Below, piece by piece: positions 1 to 6,221 of a DNA stretch of 6,360 nucleotides. The notes under the pieces were generated by a model. The model saw only the letters and a list, made by a program, of their open reading frames with translations. It was not told the DNA's origin and did not search any database. The stretch covers positions 1-6,360 of the forward strand of contig WGEM01000220.1 of NCBI GenBank assembly GCA_015492755.1, written 5' to 3'. How positions within the stretch are numbered: the stretch's first letter is position 1; every line of letters begins with the position of its first letter. The DNA is from Gemmatimonadota bacterium (GTDB lineage Bacteria; Gemmatimonadota; Gemmatimonadetes; Longimicrobiales; Gaopeijiaceae). The position numbers were made by a program, and so were the translations under genes.

Positions 1-203
1 GCCGCGCCGGTGAGCGCGTCGTGCACCGAGGCCCCGCGATCGATGCAGACCAGGACCAGCGGCGGCTCCAGCGACACCGAGGTGAAGGAGTTCACCGTGA
101 GGCCCACGGGGTCGCCCTCCGCGTTCCGCGTCGTGACGACGGTCACACCGGTGGGAAAGCGCCCCATCACATCCCTGAACGACCGCGCGTCGACTTGCTG
201 CAT
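1..203 (-). CDS. Flavin reductase-like FMN-binding protein, N-terminal fragment (cut by window edge)
   Basis: Read on the minus strand from the ATG at 203-201, an open frame of 67 codons runs off the left edge. It begins [19 protein letters not shown]. The block [17 protein letters not shown], then [20 protein letters not shown] and a D-R-G-A-S segment, is the standard opening of the flavin reductase-like domain (split-barrel FMN-binding fold). Members are NAD(P)H:flavin oxidoreductases that supply reduced flavin to a partner monooxygenase, or related FMN-binding proteins. The substrate-specifying C-terminal half lies outside the window, so the exact activity cannot be assigned. A purine-rich AGGG lies just upstream of the start. 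There is no signal peptide, so it is presumably cytoplasmic. It is divergent from the lipoprotein-btuFCD operon, and nothing links it functionally to B12 uptake. The family call is solid; the specific role is open. Confidence 0.88.
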   Translation of the reverse strand, partial: MQQVDARSFRDVMGRFPTGVTVVTTRNAEGDPVGLTVNSFTSVSLEPPLVLVCIDRGASVHDALTGA

Positions 204-224
204 CCCGCACCCTGGTTGCGCTGC

Positions 225-252
225 TTGCCCGGCGCCTTCGCGGCGCTAGCTT
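225..252 (+). promoter_or_regulatory. Candidate sigma-70-type promoter for the lipoprotein-btuFCD operon
   Basis: In the 82-base divergent intergenic region, TTGCCC (225-230) and TAGCTT (247-252) sit 16 bases apart, matching the -35 and -10 consensus at 4/6 and 3/6 positions. A start near 259 would give a leader of under 30 bases. The spacer holds a short inverted repeat, GCGCC (232-236) with GGCGC (242-246), which might be an operator. In DNA this GC-rich such matches arise by chance, so this is only the best candidate. I saw no comparable promoter for the flavin reductase gene on the other strand. Confidence 0.3.
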
Positions 253-285
253 TCTCACCCCCCACCGTCCGGAAACGAAGGCGCC

Positions 286-1305
286 ATGCGGAGAACATCG
301 ATTCTTCAGCCGCTCGCCGCCGCGGTGATGTTAACCGTGGCCACAGGCTGCGACAACGTGGACTGGGGCGGCGTGGACCTCGCGCTCCGTCCCCCGCTCA
401 CGGCGGAAGAGCTGGCGGCGCTGGACTCCGCACGTGCCGCTCATGTGGAGCCCGCGGAGGAGGTGGTGACCAGCCTCCCGGAAGGCCCCATCCTGCTGGC
501 CGGCATACGGGAGGGGCGCCGGGCGGAGCTCCGCTGGGTGGGGCGGATCCGGAACGACGCACTGGAGGCGCTTCCCGGACCGTCCGAGGATCCTGAACTC
601 TACACGCGTCTGGTGGACGAGCGCCTGCGACCGGTCCGGCGCTGGATCCTCTTTTCCGGAGGCGTGAGGGTGGGGTCGTTCTTCCCCGACTCGGTGGCGA
701 CGGACCACAGCTTCTGCGGCGCTCCCGCGGTGCTCAGCGGGTGGGTGGAGCTGGCGCCATCGGCAGAGCCCACCCGCCTCCTGGCCCTTCCGGAGGAGGT
801 GGCGGCATCCCGTCCCTACGGCGTCTGGCGTGCGTACAGGCACGACTACGACCAGCGCGTGGCGTCGCTGCGGCTCGCCTCCCAGGCCATCCGCCGGCTG
901 GGTGCGCCCTGGCCCCCCGACGGCGTGCTGGCCGCCCGCAAGGACATCCAGGCGTTCCGTCTCCCCGGCGCCGACGCCGCGTCCATCGCCGCCACCTTCA
1001 CCTTCCAGGATGACGTCCGCGTGGGCCCGCCCGCGGGCCCCCGCGCCTACGCCCTCTTCCTCATGGGCTCGCCGGGTGCGTCCGGCTACGTGGCGGATTA
1101 TCTCTGGCACCGCCCGGCGTCGGAGGACGGAAAGGGCGTTCCCCGGTTCTTCGATCACCTCGATCTCGACGGCGACGGCTCCGACGAGGTGCTGCTGGAC
1201 GTCTTCGGCGAGGAGGCGCAGTGGTACGCGCTCCTGAGCCGGCGCGCCTCCGGTTGGACGCGCACGTACGAGCACCCCTGCGGACGACGGCCCGCCGCCC
1301 AGTGA
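286..1305 (+). CDS. Uncharacterised lipoprotein, first gene of the btuFCD operon
   Basis: I do not recognise this 339-residue protein. It starts with a lipoprotein signal peptide: basic MRRTS, a hydrophobic stretch at about 6-19 and a lipobox A-T-G-C ending at Cys22. Residue +2 is Asp23, which in enterobacteria would mean inner-membrane retention, but that rule may not apply here. The mature part is soluble with no further membrane segment. Cys144 and Cys332 could form a disulfide. Near the C-terminus (290-305) is D-H-L-D-L-D-G-D-G-S-D-E followed by hydrophobics, the acidic calcium-loop pattern seen in FG-GAP, dockerin and EF-hand-like loops. The start is ATG at 286 with GAAGG at 277-281. Its TGA overlaps the GTG of btuF, so the two are probably co-translated. 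A role in substrate capture or transporter assembly is conceivable from position only. The gene itself is well supported by its signal peptide and its place in the operon. Confidence 0.85.
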   Translation: MRRTSILQPLAAAVMLTVATGCDNVDWGGVDLALRPPLTAEELAALDSARAAHVEPAEEVVTSLPEGPILLAGIREGRRAELRWVGRIRNDALEALPGPSEDPELYTRLVDERLRPVRRWILFSGGVRVGSFFPDSVATDHSFCGAPAVLSGWVELAPSAEPTRLLALPEEVAASRPYGVWRAYRHDYDQRVASLRLASQAIRRLGAPWPPDGVLAARKDIQAFRLPGADAASIAATFTFQDDVRVGPPAGPRAYALFLMGSPGASGYVADYLWHRPASEDGKGVPRFFDHLDLDGDGSDEVLLDVFGEEAQWYALLSRRASGWTRTYEHPCGRRPAAQ

Positions 1306-2216
1306 CGCCGGGTCGCAGGCTTCCGTCGCGTCTGCGGACGGGAGCGCGGGCCGGTCTCATGACGCTGGCCGTCGCAGCCGCCGCCTGCTCCGCGCCCGAC
1401 GCTGCCGACAGGACGCGCGGCCGCGATGCCTCCCGGCCGGCGGCCGTGGAGATCCGGGACGCGGCGGGACGGACGGTTCGGTTCCAGGCACCGGCGCGGC
1501 GTGTGGTGTCGCTGGTCCCGTCCGCCACCCGGACGCTGCATGCCCTCGGGATGGACTCGGTCCTGGTGGGGCGCACCGACTACGACGACGCCCCCTGGGC
1601 CCGGGACGTACCGTCCGTCGGGGGCGGCCTCGCCCCCGACCTGGAGACCATCCGGTCGCTTGACCCGGACCTGGTGATCCACTTCGGGGGGGCTCAGGAC
1701 CCCCGCACCCCCGCACGCCTGGACCGGCTGGGCATCCCCCGCCTGGCCATCCGTCCGGAACGCATCGAGGACGTCCTCCACTCCATCGAGCTGGTGGGAG
1801 CCGCCGTGGGTGTGCCCCAGCGGGCGCGGGAGCTGACGGCCCACATCCGCGCCTCCCTGGATTCGCTTCGGGGGCGGGTGGAGGGACTCCCGCCGGTGCG
1901 GGCGGCGTACGTCCTGGGCGGGACGCCGCCCTGGGTAGCGGGCCCGGGCAACTACATCCACGAGATCCTCACCGTCGCCGGAGCCGTGAATGTCTTTGAG
2001 GATCTGTCCACGCCCTGGGGCTCGGTGAGCCCGGAGGAGTTCCGGATCCGCGCCATCGACGTGGTGGTGACCTCCGACGCCGCCACCGTCCCCCCGGATC
2101 TCGTGCCCGGCGCCCGGGTGGTGGCGGTGGGCGACGCGCTGAATATGCCCGGCCCCGAACTCGCGGAGGCCGCGTGGCGGGTGGCGGAACTCATCCACGG
2201 AGTCCCCCTGCGATGA
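1302..2216 (+). CDS. btuF: Cobalamin-type ABC transporter substrate-binding lipoprotein BtuF
   Basis: This binds vitamin B12 (or a related corrinoid) in the periplasm and delivers it to the BtuC permease. I chose GTG at 1302, which overlaps the upstream TGA (GTGA). It gives 304 residues with a basic n-region (RRLPSRLRTGAR), a hydrophobic core and a lipobox A-A-A-C with Cys29. The ATG at 1359 would leave no positive n-region, and the GTG at 1221 lies 85 bases inside the previous gene. After the anchor, the chain follows the class III helical-backbone binding fold: RRVVSLVPSATRTLHALG near 66-83, then TDYDDAPW (92-99), the BtuF-style counterpart of TDYCDYP. Next come VGGG (106-109) and LDPDLVI (120-126), the usual lobe-1 end. 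The second lobe carries GGTPPWVAGPGNYIHEIL. Siderophore or haem binding is the main alternative, but the TDY motif favours cobalamin. The ligand is inferred from family motifs. Confidence 0.88.
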   Translation: MTPGRRLPSRLRTGARAGLMTLAVAAAACSAPDAADRTRGRDASRPAAVEIRDAAGRTVRFQAPARRVVSLVPSATRTLHALGMDSVLVGRTDYDDAPWARDVPSVGGGLAPDLETIRSLDPDLVIHFGGAQDPRTPARLDRLGIPRLAIRPERIEDVLHSIELVGAAVGVPQRARELTAHIRASLDSLRGRVEGLPPVRAAYVLGGTPPWVAGPGNYIHEILTVAGAVNVFEDLSTPWGSVSPEEFRIRAIDVVVTSDAATVPPDLVPGARVVAVGDALNMPGPELAEAAWRVAELIHGVPLR

Positions 2217-3205
2217 GGCGGCGGCGGCTGGCACTCGTGATGGGGGGCGCCCTGGCGGGTACGGCCGTCCTGGCCCTGTGGACAGGCTCGGTGCGGATCC
2301 CACCGGCGGAGGTCTGGGCCGCGCTGACGAGCGGCGGGCAGCCCGCGTTCCGGGACATCGTGCTGGAACTCCGCCTCCCCCGTTTCGCGCTTGGGGTCCT
2401 GGTGGGCGGGGGGCTGGCGCTGGCGGGAACGATCTTCCAGGCGCTGCTGCGCAACCCCCTGGCCGAGCCCTACATCCTGGGCGTCTCGGGCGGCGCGTCG
2501 GTGGGTGCGGTGAGCGTCATCGCCTTCGGGCTGGCCTCCGAGGCCTCCTGGGCGCTCCCGCTGGCGGCCTTCGCGGGCGCGCTCTTCGCCATCTGGCTGG
2601 TCTTCCGCGTGGCCACCGCCACCGGCCAGGCCATGGACGTGCGCGTCCTCCTCCTGGCGGGCGTAGTGGTGGCGGCGCTCTTCAGTGCGTACGTGGCGCT
2701 GGTCCTGGCGCTGGCGCCGGCGCGTACCGTGCAGTCGGCGGTCCTCTGGAGTCTGGGGAGCCTGGCGGGCGCGTCGTGGCGGAGCGTCGCCATCGCGGCG
2801 GTGTACACCGTGCCCGCGGCGCTCTTCCTCCTCACACAGGCCCGGGCGCTCAACGCCCTGGCCATCGGCGAGGAGACGGCGTACTACCTGGGGACCGACG
2901 TGGAAGGGGTGAAACGCGCGACGCTGGTGGTGGCGGCGCTCCTCACCGCCGCCGGCGTGGCGGTGGCGGGGGTCATCGGGTTCGTCGGCCTGGTGGTGCC
3001 GCACGTGGTGCGGCTCAGCGCGGGCTCCGATCACCGGGGCCTGCTTCCGCTCTCCTTCCTGGGAGGCGCCGTCTTTCTTCCGCTGGCCGACGTGCTGGCC
3101 CGGGTGATCCTGGCGCCCACGGAGATTCCCATCGGCGTGGTGACCGCGTTCGTGGGTGTGCCCTTCTTCCTCGTGCTGCTGCGACGCAGCATGGCGCGGC
3201 AATGA
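2213..3205 (+). CDS. btuC: Cobalamin-type ABC transporter permease BtuC (FecCD family)
   Basis: This is the inner-membrane channel subunit. Two copies with two BtuD ATPases form the B12 importer that receives substrate from BtuF. The start is ATG at 2213, whose ATGA overlaps the btuF stop; GGAG lies at 2199-2202. The 330-residue length is normal for the family. It opens with RRRR and a first hydrophobic helix (6-23), then the family hallmarks RLPR (54-57), GTIFQALLRNPLAEP (72-86) and ILGVSGGASVGA. About ten hydrophobic segments follow. The C-terminal signature GFVGLVVPHVVR (from 256), the DHR turn, PLADVLAR and the EIPIG motif (304-308) are intact, ending in a basic LLRRSMARQ tail. FecCD permeases for iron-siderophore, haem and B12 look alike, so the substrate comes from the adjacent btuF rather than from this protein. 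Confidence 0.92.
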   Translation: MRRRRLALVMGGALAGTAVLALWTGSVRIPPAEVWAALTSGGQPAFRDIVLELRLPRFALGVLVGGGLALAGTIFQALLRNPLAEPYILGVSGGASVGAVSVIAFGLASEASWALPLAAFAGALFAIWLVFRVATATGQAMDVRVLLLAGVVVAALFSAYVALVLALAPARTVQSAVLWSLGSLAGASWRSVAIAAVYTVPAALFLLTQARALNALAIGEETAYYLGTDVEGVKRATLVVAALLTAAGVAVAGVIGFVGLVVPHVVRLSAGSDHRGLLPLSFLGGAVFLPLADVLARVILAPTEIPIGVVTAFVGVPFFLVLLRRSMARQ

Positions 3206-3218
3206 GGGTGAGGATGCC

Positions 3219-4028
3219 ATGAGCGTTCGTGTCGAACTCCGGGGACTCACGGTCCGCTACGCCGCGTCGGCGGCGCCCGTCCTGGAAGGGGTGGACCTGG
3301 ACGTGGCGCCCGGGACGCTTCAGGCCGTCCTGGGTCCCAACGGTTCCGGGAAATCCACACTGATGCGGGCGGTGCTGGGTTTCGCACCGCACGTGCAGGG
3401 CGCCGTCCTCCTGGAGGGAACGCCCATCCAGCGGTGGGACCGCAAGGCGCTGGCCCGGGTGGTGGCGGCGGTGGCCCAGGCCGAACACGTGGCGTTTCCG
3501 CTCACCGTCCGGGAACTGGTGGCCATGGGGCGCTATCCCCACCTGGGACCGCTGGAGACGGAGCGCACGGAGGACCGCGAGGCGGTGGACGCGGCGCTGG
3601 ACGCCTGTGACCTGGCGCCGCTGGCCTCCCGGGACGTGGCCACCCTCTCCGGGGGCGAGTTCCAGCGTGCCCGGATCGCGCGAGCGCTGGCGCAGCAACC
3701 CCACGCGCTCCTCCTGGACGAGCCCACCGCCAGCCTGGACATCCGGCACCGGATGTCCATCGTGGAACTCCTCCGGGCCGCCGCCGACGACGGCCTCACC
3801 GTCCTGTTCATCACCCACAGCCTGGATCTGGCGGCGCGCTACGCCGACCGCGTGCTGCTGCTGGATCGAGGCCGCGTGGCGGCCGACGGTCACCCCCGCG
3901 ACGTGGTGCGGGAAGAGATCGTGACGGAGGTGTACGGCTGGCCGGTACGTGTCTTCGACAACCCCGTCACCGGAAGACCCAGCGTCACGCCGTTGCCGAA
4001 GACTCCTCCGCCTCGCGCCGGAGCGTGA
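3219..4028 (+). CDS. btuD: Cobalamin-type ABC transporter ATP-binding protein BtuD
   Basis: This ATPase powers the BtuCD importer from the cytoplasmic face. The start is ATG at 3219, with GTGAGG at 3208-3213 and 13 bases after btuC; an upstream GTG at 3156 would lie inside btuC. The 269-residue protein has every nucleotide-binding element. These are Walker A GPNGSGKST (39-47), Q-loop Gln87, signature LSGGEFQR (143-150), Walker B ALLLDEP (163-169) with catalytic Glu168, D-loop SLD (172-174) and H-loop His200. The FPLTVRELVAMGRYPH stretch after the Q-loop is typical of the iron/B12 importer ATPases. A proline-rich tail (TPLPKTPPPRAGA) ends the chain. That tail is encoded opposite the end of rsgA, so its composition may be constrained by the 44-base antisense overlap. 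HmuV or FepC-type ATPases are the close alternatives by sequence; linkage to btuF and btuC decides the name. Confidence 0.92.
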   Translation: MSVRVELRGLTVRYAASAAPVLEGVDLDVAPGTLQAVLGPNGSGKSTLMRAVLGFAPHVQGAVLLEGTPIQRWDRKALARVVAAVAQAEHVAFPLTVRELVAMGRYPHLGPLETERTEDREAVDAALDACDLAPLASRDVATLSGGEFQRARIARALAQQPHALLLDEPTASLDIRHRMSIVELLRAAADDGLTVLFITHSLDLAARYADRVLLLDRGRVAADGHPRDVVREEIVTEVYGWPVRVFDNPVTGRPSVTPLPKTPPPRAGA

Positions 4029-4899
4029 CGTAGCTCTGATAGCGTGAAGGCGCGATGGGCCCCTCCTCCACCGCCTCCCGCACCGCACAGTCGGGCTCGT
4101 GGGTGTGGGAGCACGAGCGGAATCGACACGCCCCCAGGTAGGGTGCGAATTCGGGGAAACAGCGCTCCAGCTCCGACGCCTCCACTCCCCAGAGTCCCAC
4201 GTCGGCGAAGCCGGGCGTGTCCGCCACCAGTCCGCCGCACTCAAGGGGAATCAGCCGCGAACCCACCGTGGTGTGCCGCCCCGTACCGGTCTTCCGGGAG
4301 AGCGCGCCGGTGCGCAGCTCCAGCCGTGGATCGACGGCGTTGAGGAGCGTGGACTTTCCCACCCCCGAAGGGCCGTACAACGCAGACGAACCGCTGCAGA
4401 CCGCCTCGCGGAAGCGCTCCAGTCCCTCGCCCGTCGCGGCGCTCACCGAGAGCACGTCGTATCCGATGGAGCCGTAAAATTCCTCGAGGTCCCGGGCCAC
4501 CTCCGCCGCTCCCGGAAGGTCCACCTTGTTCACCACCAGGATGGGGTGCATCCCGCTGGCTTCGCCCAGCACCAGAAGCCTGTCGATCATCTCGAGGCGT
4601 GCGTCGGGCTGGCGCGCCGCCACCACCGCGAAGGCACGATCCAGATTGGCCGCCAGCGTGCGGGGCGCGCGACCACCTCTCGCCCGTCGCACCAGCTCCG
4701 TGCGCCTCGGCAGGACGCGATGGATGACCCAGGCGTCGCCCGCCGCCGGCTCCACCTCCACCTCGTCGCCGATCACCACCTGCGCCGTCCGGTCCCGGCG
4801 CTTCTTCAGCCGGCCCCGGAGGGTGGCGTCCACCACCGAGCCGTCCCGGCAGACCACCCGGTAGCGACCGCCGGCCGCCTCGTGGACCACACCCCTCAC
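3985..4899 (-). CDS. rsgA: Small ribosomal subunit biogenesis GTPase RsgA
   Basis: RsgA is a circularly permuted GTPase that acts late in 30S subunit maturation, with GTP hydrolysis stimulated by the subunit. The 304-residue protein starts at GTG 4899-4897 and reads VRGVVHEAAGGRYRVVCRDG; no ATG or GTG in frame lies between the rpoD stop and this codon, and there is no strong Shine-Dalgarno. An N-terminal OB-fold (about 1-65, with GDEVEVEP) precedes the GTPase. Motifs come in permuted order: NKVD (124-127, G4), SA (153-154, G5), GPSGVGKST (176-184, G1), GRHTT (207-211, G2) and DTPG (227-230, G3). The zinc knuckle has Cys258, Cys263, His265 and Cys271, the same 5-2-6 spacing as in E. coli RsgA, followed by a basic C-terminal helix. 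It lies downstream of rpoD, separated by hairpins, and its 3' end overlaps btuD in antisense. Confidence 0.95.
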   Translation of the reverse strand: MRGVVHEAAGGRYRVVCRDGSVVDATLRGRLKKRRDRTAQVVIGDEVEVEPAAGDAWVIHRVLPRRTELVRRARGGRAPRTLAANLDRAFAVVAARQPDARLEMIDRLLVLGEASGMHPILVVNKVDLPGAAEVARDLEEFYGSIGYDVLSVSAATGEGLERFREAVCSGSSALYGPSGVGKSTLLNAVDPRLELRTGALSRKTGTGRHTTVGSRLIPLECGGLVADTPGFADVGLWGVEASELERCFPEFAPYLGACRFRSCSHTHEPDCAVREAVEEGPIAPSRYQSYVTLRREAEESSATA

Positions 4900-4965
4900 C
4901 GACCCGCACCCCGCAGCCGGAGCGGTAGGTGCGCAGGGGGGGACGCTCCCGCCCGTCCACGACGA

Positions 4966-5000
4966 AGCCCCCCGCAGGATCGGACATCCTGCAGGGGGCT
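4966..5000 (-). terminator. Strong hairpin, probable rpoD transcription terminator
   Basis: A 15-base arm at 4966-4980 pairs with 4986-5000 around a 5-base loop. On the plus strand one pair (4973 with 4993) is a C-A mismatch, but in minus-strand RNA the same position is a G-U wobble, so the stem is continuous only in a transcript read from rpoD. The tail beyond it (CUUCGUCGU) is only mildly U-rich, so termination efficiency is uncertain; some read-through into rsgA is possible. It lies 33 bases past the rpoD stop. Confidence 0.7.
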
Positions 5001-5009
5001 CGAGTTCCT

Positions 5010-5025
5010 CCGACCGTTCGGTCGG
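5010..5025 (-). repeat. Short perfect inverted repeat just after the rpoD stop
   Basis: CCGACC (5010-5015) pairs with GGTCGG (5020-5025) around a GTTC loop (GAAC in minus-strand RNA). It starts 7 bases past the rpoD stop codon and 9 bases before the larger hairpin. It could help termination or protect the mRNA 3' end. It has no U-run of its own. Confidence 0.5.
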
Positions 5026-5032
5026 GAGAGCG

Positions 5033-5938
5033 TCACGCGGCGAACGACTCCAGCGCGGAGCCCTTCTCGCCCTCGCGGAGGCGCCGCAGCGCCCGGTCGC
5101 GAAGCTGGCGGATCCGCTCACGGGTCACGCCGAGCATGTTGCCGATCTCCTCGAGGGTGTGTTCGCGCTCGCCCTCCAGGCCGAAGTAGAGACGCAGCAC
5201 CTTCGCGTCGCGGGCCTCCAGCGTGGCCAGCGCGTCGCTGATGGTCTCGCTGAGGAGACGATTCTCCACTTCCAGCTCCGGCTCCGCCGCCTCCTCCGTG
5301 ATGAAGCGCTCCACCAGCTGCGAGTCCTCGGAGTCGCCGATGGGCGCGTCCAGACGGATTTCCGCGGCGTTCAGTGTCTGCAGCGACTCCACCAGCTCCG
5401 GGGTGAGGAAGGTTGCCTCCGCCAGCTCCTCGGTGGTGGGCTCGCGACCCTTCTCCTGCTTCAGGCGCTCCTTCTCACGGAAGATCCGAGCCAGATCGCT
5501 GGCACGGTTCAGCGGCACGCGCACCGCACGGCCGTGGTTGGCCAGCGAGGCGAGGATCGCCTGCCGGATCCACCACACCGCGTAGCTGATGAACTTCACG
5601 CCCTGATCGGGATCGAACTTCCGCGCCGCGGTCACCAGCCCCACGTTCCCTTCCTGGATGAGGTCGGTGAGCGACACGCCACGATTCTGGTACTTCTTCG
5701 CCACACTGATGACGAAGCGCAGGTTCGCCCGCGCCAGCTCCTGGATCGCCTCCTGATCGCCCTTCTGGGCACGAGCCCCTAGCTCCTTCTCGCGCTCAGG
5801 CGTGATGAGCTCGTGTCGGCTCACATCCCGGAGGTACTGATCGAGGGCGCTCTGCTCCTCGACGCTGGCGTCGAAACCGGCGAGAAGGTTCCCCTTCTGG
5901 CGGCGCTTCTTACGCTTGCTGGTCGTGGCAGCGGCCAT
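5033..5938 (-). CDS. rpoD: RNA polymerase sigma factor, primary type (RpoD/SigA family)
   Basis: This sigma-70 family factor directs core polymerase to promoters, most likely the housekeeping ones. The 301-residue protein starts at ATG 5938-5936, preceded by AAGGAG. It opens with a basic patch KRKKRRQKG (8-16) in place of the acidic region 1.1. Region 1.2 follows (SALDQYLRDVSRHELITPE, 30-48), then region 2 (about 60-131) with ANLRFVISVAKKYQ, DLIQEGNVGL (92-101) and YAVWWIRQAI (119-128), the -10-recognising and melting part. Region 3 is about 140-200. Region 4 has ATLEARDAKVLRLYFGLEG and the helix-turn-helix TLEEIGNMLGVTRERIRQLR (261-280) that reads the -35 element. Absence of region 1.1 and of the non-conserved insert matches short primary sigmas such as those of Bacteroidetes. 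A group 2 (RpoS-like) paralogue cannot be excluded without seeing the rest of the genome. Confidence 0.9.
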   Translation of the reverse strand: MAAATTSKRKKRRQKGNLLAGFDASVEEQSALDQYLRDVSRHELITPEREKELGARAQKGDQEAIQELARANLRFVISVAKKYQNRGVSLTDLIQEGNVGLVTAARKFDPDQGVKFISYAVWWIRQAILASLANHGRAVRVPLNRASDLARIFREKERLKQEKGREPTTEELAEATFLTPELVESLQTLNAAEIRLDAPIGDSEDSQLVERFITEEAAEPELEVENRLLSETISDALATLEARDAKVLRLYFGLEGEREHTLEEIGNMLGVTRERIRQLRDRALRRLREGEKGSALESFAA

Positions 5939-5949
5939 CGTGATCTATG

Positions 5950-5955
5950 CTCCTT
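5950..5955 (-). promoter_or_regulatory. Ribosome binding site of the sigma factor gene
   Basis: The minus strand reads AAGGAG here, a full Shine-Dalgarno core, 11 bases before the ATG. It is the clearest ribosome binding site in the window and fixes the sigma factor start. Other genes here rely on weaker sites or on stop/start overlaps. Confidence 0.7.
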
Positions 5956-6030
5956 GCGAACAGGGATCCGCACCTGCCGGGCCGGCGCGCTCCCAGGGGG
6001 GTTCAGGCCTCGGGAACTGCGAAGCCCTTT

Positions 6031-6059
6031 ATCGTGCAGGCGCGATCGTGAAACGTCAA
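6031..6059 (-). promoter_or_regulatory. Candidate promoter of the sigma factor gene
   Basis: On the minus strand TTGACG (6059-6054) matches the -35 consensus at 5/6 positions. Seventeen bases downstream is CACGAT (6036-6031), which keeps the key A and final T of the -10 element. An overlapping GATAAA (6033-6028) is a better -10 match but at 20-base spacing. Transcription would start near 6024, giving a leader of roughly 85 bases before the sigma factor ATG. The short AT-richer patch stands out from the GC-rich surroundings. Confidence 0.5.
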
Positions 6060-6082
6060 GAGGTCGCGCTCATCCATCGTAC

Positions 6083-6096
6083 CCCACCACTGTGGG
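6083..6096. repeat. Small inverted repeat upstream of the candidate sigma factor promoter
   Basis: CCCAC (6083-6087) and GTGGG (6092-6096) flank a CACT loop. Outside it, CGT (6078-6080) and ACG (6097-6099) could extend the symmetry with a two-base bulge. It lies just upstream of the putative -35 element, so a regulator site is possible, but a 5-base arm is weak evidence. Confidence 0.25.
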
Positions 6097-6150
6097 ACGT
6101 TCCCTGGATGCGTACGACCTGCGCGCGCCACACCACCCCCCGGCGGAGGC

Positions 6151-6169
6151 CCCGGCGCACGGCGCCGGG
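6151..6169. repeat. Perfect 8-base GC hairpin
   Basis: CCCGGCGC (6151-6158) and GCGCCGGG (6162-6169) are exact reverse complements around a 3-base ACG. Neither side carries a T-run, so intrinsic termination is unlikely in the classical form. It could be a Rho-independent stem without a U-tract, an RNA-stability element, or a chance product of very high GC. Confidence 0.45.
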
Positions 6170-6221
6170 AACGGCGGTCCGACGTGCAGCTTCGGCACCG
6201 CCCCGGACGAACCTGAGTACC

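Noticed and set aside
204..285. Cobalamin riboswitch before the operon.
   Set aside because: The space is too short and no B12-box-like sequence was found.
10..596. Plus-strand open frames across the left edge and into the lipoprotein gene.
   Set aside because: They are antisense to the flavin reductase fragment or out of frame with the lipoprotein, are Arg/Pro/Gly-rich, and match no family motif.
331..3250. Long minus-strand open frames opposite the lipoprotein and btuFCD genes, up to 432 codons.
   Set aside because: They are shadow frames typical of very GC-rich coding DNA. Their products are His/Arg/Gly/Pro-rich with no domains, while the plus-strand genes have complete family motifs.
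4241..4987. A minus-strand frame starting at ATG 4987 and reading through rsgA in another frame, considered as an N-terminal extension or frameshifted rsgA.
   Set aside because: RsgA is complete from GTG 4899 with an intact OB-fold, so no extension is needed. The ATG lies inside the terminator stem and the product is Gly/Arg-rich.
4099..5241. A 380-codon plus-strand frame across rsgA and the end of the sigma factor gene.
   Set aside because: It is antisense to two well-supported genes and runs across their terminator region. Its composition is Arg/His-rich with no recognisable domain.
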